A stretch of DNA of 64,000 nucleotides from Angustibacter sp. Root456. GTDB taxonomy: Bacteria > Actinomycetota > Actinomycetes > Actinomycetales > Angustibacteraceae. Below are positions 62,075 through 64,000 of this stretch, one piece after another. Both the position numbers and the translations under genes were made by a program. The stretch lies in the NCBI RefSeq assembly GCF_001426435.1, contig NZ_LMER01000001.1, positions 600,147-664,146 on the forward strand. Direction: 5' to 3'. Below the pieces are notes generated by a model, which was not told the DNA's origin, made no database searches, and saw nothing but the letters and a program-made list of their open reading frames with translations. Every line of letters begins with the position of its first letter. Position 1 is the first letter of the stretch.

Positions 62075-63826
62075 ATGCAGACGCACACGTACGACGTCGT
62101 CATCGTCGGGGCCGGCGGTGCCGGCATGCGCGCCGCCCTGGAGTCGAGCCAGCGCGCGCGCACGGCGGTGCTCACCAAGCTCTACCCCACGCGGTCGCAC
62201 ACCGGCGCGGCGCAGGGTGGCATGTGCGCCGCCCTCGCGAACGTCGAGGAGGACAACTGGGAGTGGCACACCTTCGACACCGTCAAGGGCGGTGACTACC
62301 TGGTCGACCAGGACGCCGCGGAGGTGATGTGCCGCGAGGCCATCGACGCCGTCCTCGACCTGGAGAAGATGGGCCTTCCGTTCAACCGCACCCCCGAGGG
62401 CCGGATCGACCAGCGCCGCTTCGGCGGCCACACGCGCAACCACGGCGAGGCGGCCGTGCGCCGCTCGTGCTTCTCGGCCGACCGCACCGGCCACATGATC
62501 CTGCAGACCCTGTACCAGAACTGCGTCAAGCAGGACGTCGAGTTCTTCAACGAGTTCTACGTGCTCGACCTCGTGATGGCGGGCGAGGGCGACGAGCGCC
62601 GCATCGCCGGCGTCGTGGCCTACGAGCTCGCCTCCGGCGAGATGCACGTCTTCCGCGCCAAGGCCGTGATCCTGGCCACCGGCGGCGCGGGCAAGGTGTT
62701 CAAGACGACGTCGAACGCCCACACCCTCACCGGCGACGGCATGGGCATCGCCTGGCGCAACGGCCTGCCGCTGGAGGACATGGAGTTCTTCCAGTTCCAC
62801 CCGACGGGCCTCGCCGGCCTCGGCATCCTGCTGTCGGAGGCCGCCCGCGGCGAGGGCGCGATCCTGCGCAACAGCGAGGGCGAGCGCTTCATGGAGCGCT
62901 ACGCCCCCACCATCAAGGACCTCGCGCCGCGCGACATCGTCGCCCGCTCGATGGCCAACGAGGTGCGCGAGGGCCGCGGCTGCGGCCCCAACAAGGACTA
63001 CGTGCTGCTCGACCTCACCCACCTCGAGCCGGCGCACATCGACGCCAAGCTGCCCGACATCACCGAGTTCGCGCGCACCTACCTAGGCGTCGAGCCCTAC
63101 ACCGAGCCCGTGCCGGTGTACCCGACGGCGCACTACGCCATGGGCGGTGTGCCGACCAACGTCGACGCCGAGGTGCTGCGCGACAACACCCACGTCGTCC
63201 CCGGCCTGTACGCGGCCGGTGAGGTGGCCTGCGTGTCGGTGCACGGCTCGAACCGCCTGGGCACCAACTCCCTGCTCGACATCAACGTGTTCGGACGCCG
63301 GGCCGGCATCGCCGCCGCCGAGTACGCCAAGACGGCCGAGCTCCTCGAGCTGCCCGAGGCGCCGGAGCGGCCGACCATCGAGCTGCTGCAGGGCATGCTC
63401 GACCGCCAGGACGGCGAGCGCGTGGCCGCCGTGCGCAAGGCGCTGCAGGAGACCATGGACCGCAACGCCCAGGTGTTCCGCACCGAGGCGTCGCTCAAGC
63501 AGGCGCTCACCGACATCCAGGGCCTGAAGGAGCGGTACCGCACGGTCTCGGTGCAGGACAAGGGCAAGCGGTTCAACACCGACCTGCTCGAGGCGGTGGA
63601 GCTGGGCTTCCTGCTCGACCTCGCCGAGGTCATCGTGGTCGGTGCGCTCGAGCGCAAGGAGTCTCGCGGCGGGCACTTCCGCGAGGACTACCCGAACCGC
63701 GACGACGTCAACTTCATGCGGCACACGATGGCCTACCGCGAGCAGACCGCTGAGGGACCGCAGGTGCGCCTGGACTACAAGCCAGTGGTGCAGACCCGCT
63801 ACGAGCCGATGGAGCGCAAGTACTGA
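62075..63826 (+). CDS. sdhA: Succinate dehydrogenase flavoprotein subunit
   Basis: 583 aa, full length. The FAD motif is [17 protein letters not shown], and the covalent-flavin His is in [11 protein letters not shown]. Substrate and catalytic segments are [32 protein letters not shown] and [10 protein letters not shown]. It oxidises succinate to fumarate, linking the TCA cycle to the quinone pool. The ATG at 62075 has GAGGTAGGGA upstream; the stop overlaps the next ATG by one base. Confidence 0.95.
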   Translation: MQTHTYDVVIVGAGGAGMRAALESSQRARTAVLTKLYPTRSHTGAAQGGMCAALANVEEDNWEWHTFDTVKGGDYLVDQDAAEVMCREAIDAVLDLEKMGLPFNRTPEGRIDQRRFGGHTRNHGEAAVRRSCFSADRTGHMILQTLYQNCVKQDVEFFNEFYVLDLVMAGEGDERRIAGVVAYELASGEMHVFRAKAVILATGGAGKVFKTTSNAHTLTGDGMGIAWRNGLPLEDMEFFQFHPTGLAGLGILLSEAARGEGAILRNSEGERFMERYAPTIKDLAPRDIVARSMANEVREGRGCGPNKDYVLLDLTHLEPAHIDAKLPDITEFARTYLGVEPYTEPVPVYPTAHYAMGGVPTNVDAEVLRDNTHVVPGLYAAGEVACVSVHGSNRLGTNSLLDINVFGRRAGIAAAEYAKTAELLELPEAPERPTIELLQGMLDRQDGERVAAVRKALQETMDRNAQVFRTEASLKQALTDIQGLKERYRTVSVQDKGKRFNTDLLEAVELGFLLDLAEVIVVGALERKESRGGHFREDYPNRDDVNFMRHTMAYREQTAEGPQVRLDYKPVVQTRYEPMERKY

Positions 63827-64000
63827 TGGCGAACGACGACGCCGTGAACCCCGAGAGCGCGCCGAGCAACCCGCCCACGGAGGCCGAGACCTCGCAGGGG
63901 CCGGACTCCCGGCCGCTGCAGGCGCGCGAGCCCGCGGAGCCGACCGACACCCCGCGCGACGAGCCCGCGCGCGAGGCGACGGCCGCTGGTGACGGCGCGT
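63826..64000 (+). CDS. sdhB: Succinate dehydrogenase iron-sulfur subunit, N-terminal part (cut by window end)
   Basis: Only the first 58 codons are present. They encode a low-complexity Pro/Glu/Asp/Ala tail (NPESAPSNPPTEAETSQ at the start) with no iron-sulfur motif yet. Gene order sdhC-sdhD-sdhA and the TGATG overlap make sdhB the expected gene. If so, its N-terminal extension is longer than the 10-20 residues usual before the ferredoxin domain. Identity is inferred from position. Confidence 0.75.
   Translation, partial: MANDDAVNPESAPSNPPTEAETSQGPDSRPLQAREPAEPTDTPRDEPAREATAAGDGA

Overview
The window is high-GC, gene-dense DNA with GTG starts, 4-bp ATGA/GTGA gene overlaps and TANNNT -10 boxes, all typical of Actinomycetota. 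Supporting families include acyl-CoA carboxylase with an epsilon subunit, an LpdA-type quinone reductase, ECF42 sigma factor with a YCII partner, DUF885, DUF1684 and DUF664. I cannot name the genus. The order birA/pccB ... pccA ... punA-pmm-deoC ... add ... deoA-cdd-nucleoside ABC ... sdhCDAB resembles, from memory, a conserved core region of Streptomyces-like chromosomes. I see no tRNA, rRNA, CRISPR, prophage or insertion sequence.

Layout. 1-6 kb: PH-domain membrane protein, birA, divergent pccB-accE, an alpha/beta hydrolase, a HIT-like protein and an APC permease. 6-14.3 kb: double-GNAT protein, DUF885 peptidase, dicarboxylate/amino-acid symporter, maf, and the iron-boxed efeUOB operon. 14.3-19.4 kb: a second carboxyltransferase and an acyl-CoA dehydrogenase, divergent from a MerR regulator and pccA, with a 24-bp palindrome overlapping both promoters. 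19.4-20.5 kb: a DUF559 endonuclease-like gene bracketed by two related long hairpins. 20.5-26 kb: lpdA, a gamma-glutamylcyclotransferase-like gene, and a type III PKS / methyltransferase / flavoenzyme / UbiA cluster that looks like an alkylquinone pathway. 26-30 kb: a four-gene ABC importer. 30-36.8 kb: punA-pmm and deoC with two aldehyde dehydrogenase-family genes and DUF1684. 36.8-41 kb: a truncated DinB gene beside a hairpin, ECF42/YCII, TetR with a frameshifted cupin, a hypothetical gene and a uridine-kinase-like gene. 41-45.5 kb: ZIP transporter, SipW-type signal peptidase, TasA-like secreted protein and a two-component system. 45.5-57.8 kb: map, add, an MFS exporter, a cupin, deoA-cdd-nupQPO-bmpA and an M20 amidohydrolase. 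57.8-64 kb: a mutase large subunit, DUF488, manC and sdhCDA(B).

How the genes fit together. Propionyl-CoA carboxylase (pccB, accE, pccA, biotinylated by BirA), a methylmalonyl-CoA-mutase-like large subunit and succinate dehydrogenase could form a propionate-to-succinate-to-fumarate route. The BmpA-type ABC importer with cdd, deoA, add, punA, a phosphohexomutase/phosphopentomutase-like enzyme, deoC and an aldehyde dehydrogenase makes a nearly complete nucleoside uptake and salvage route. efeUOB takes up iron, probably under DtxR/IdeR control.

A recurring property is leaderless expression: about twenty genes have a TANNNT-like -10 hexamer ending 6-8 nt before the start codon and no Shine-Dalgarno sequence. 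This spacing was used to choose several starts. The observations I rate highest are the hairpin-flanked DUF559 gene, the alkylquinone-type cluster, the palindrome in the MerR/dehydrogenase promoters, two probable CTG starts, and the SipW/TasA/two-component locus.
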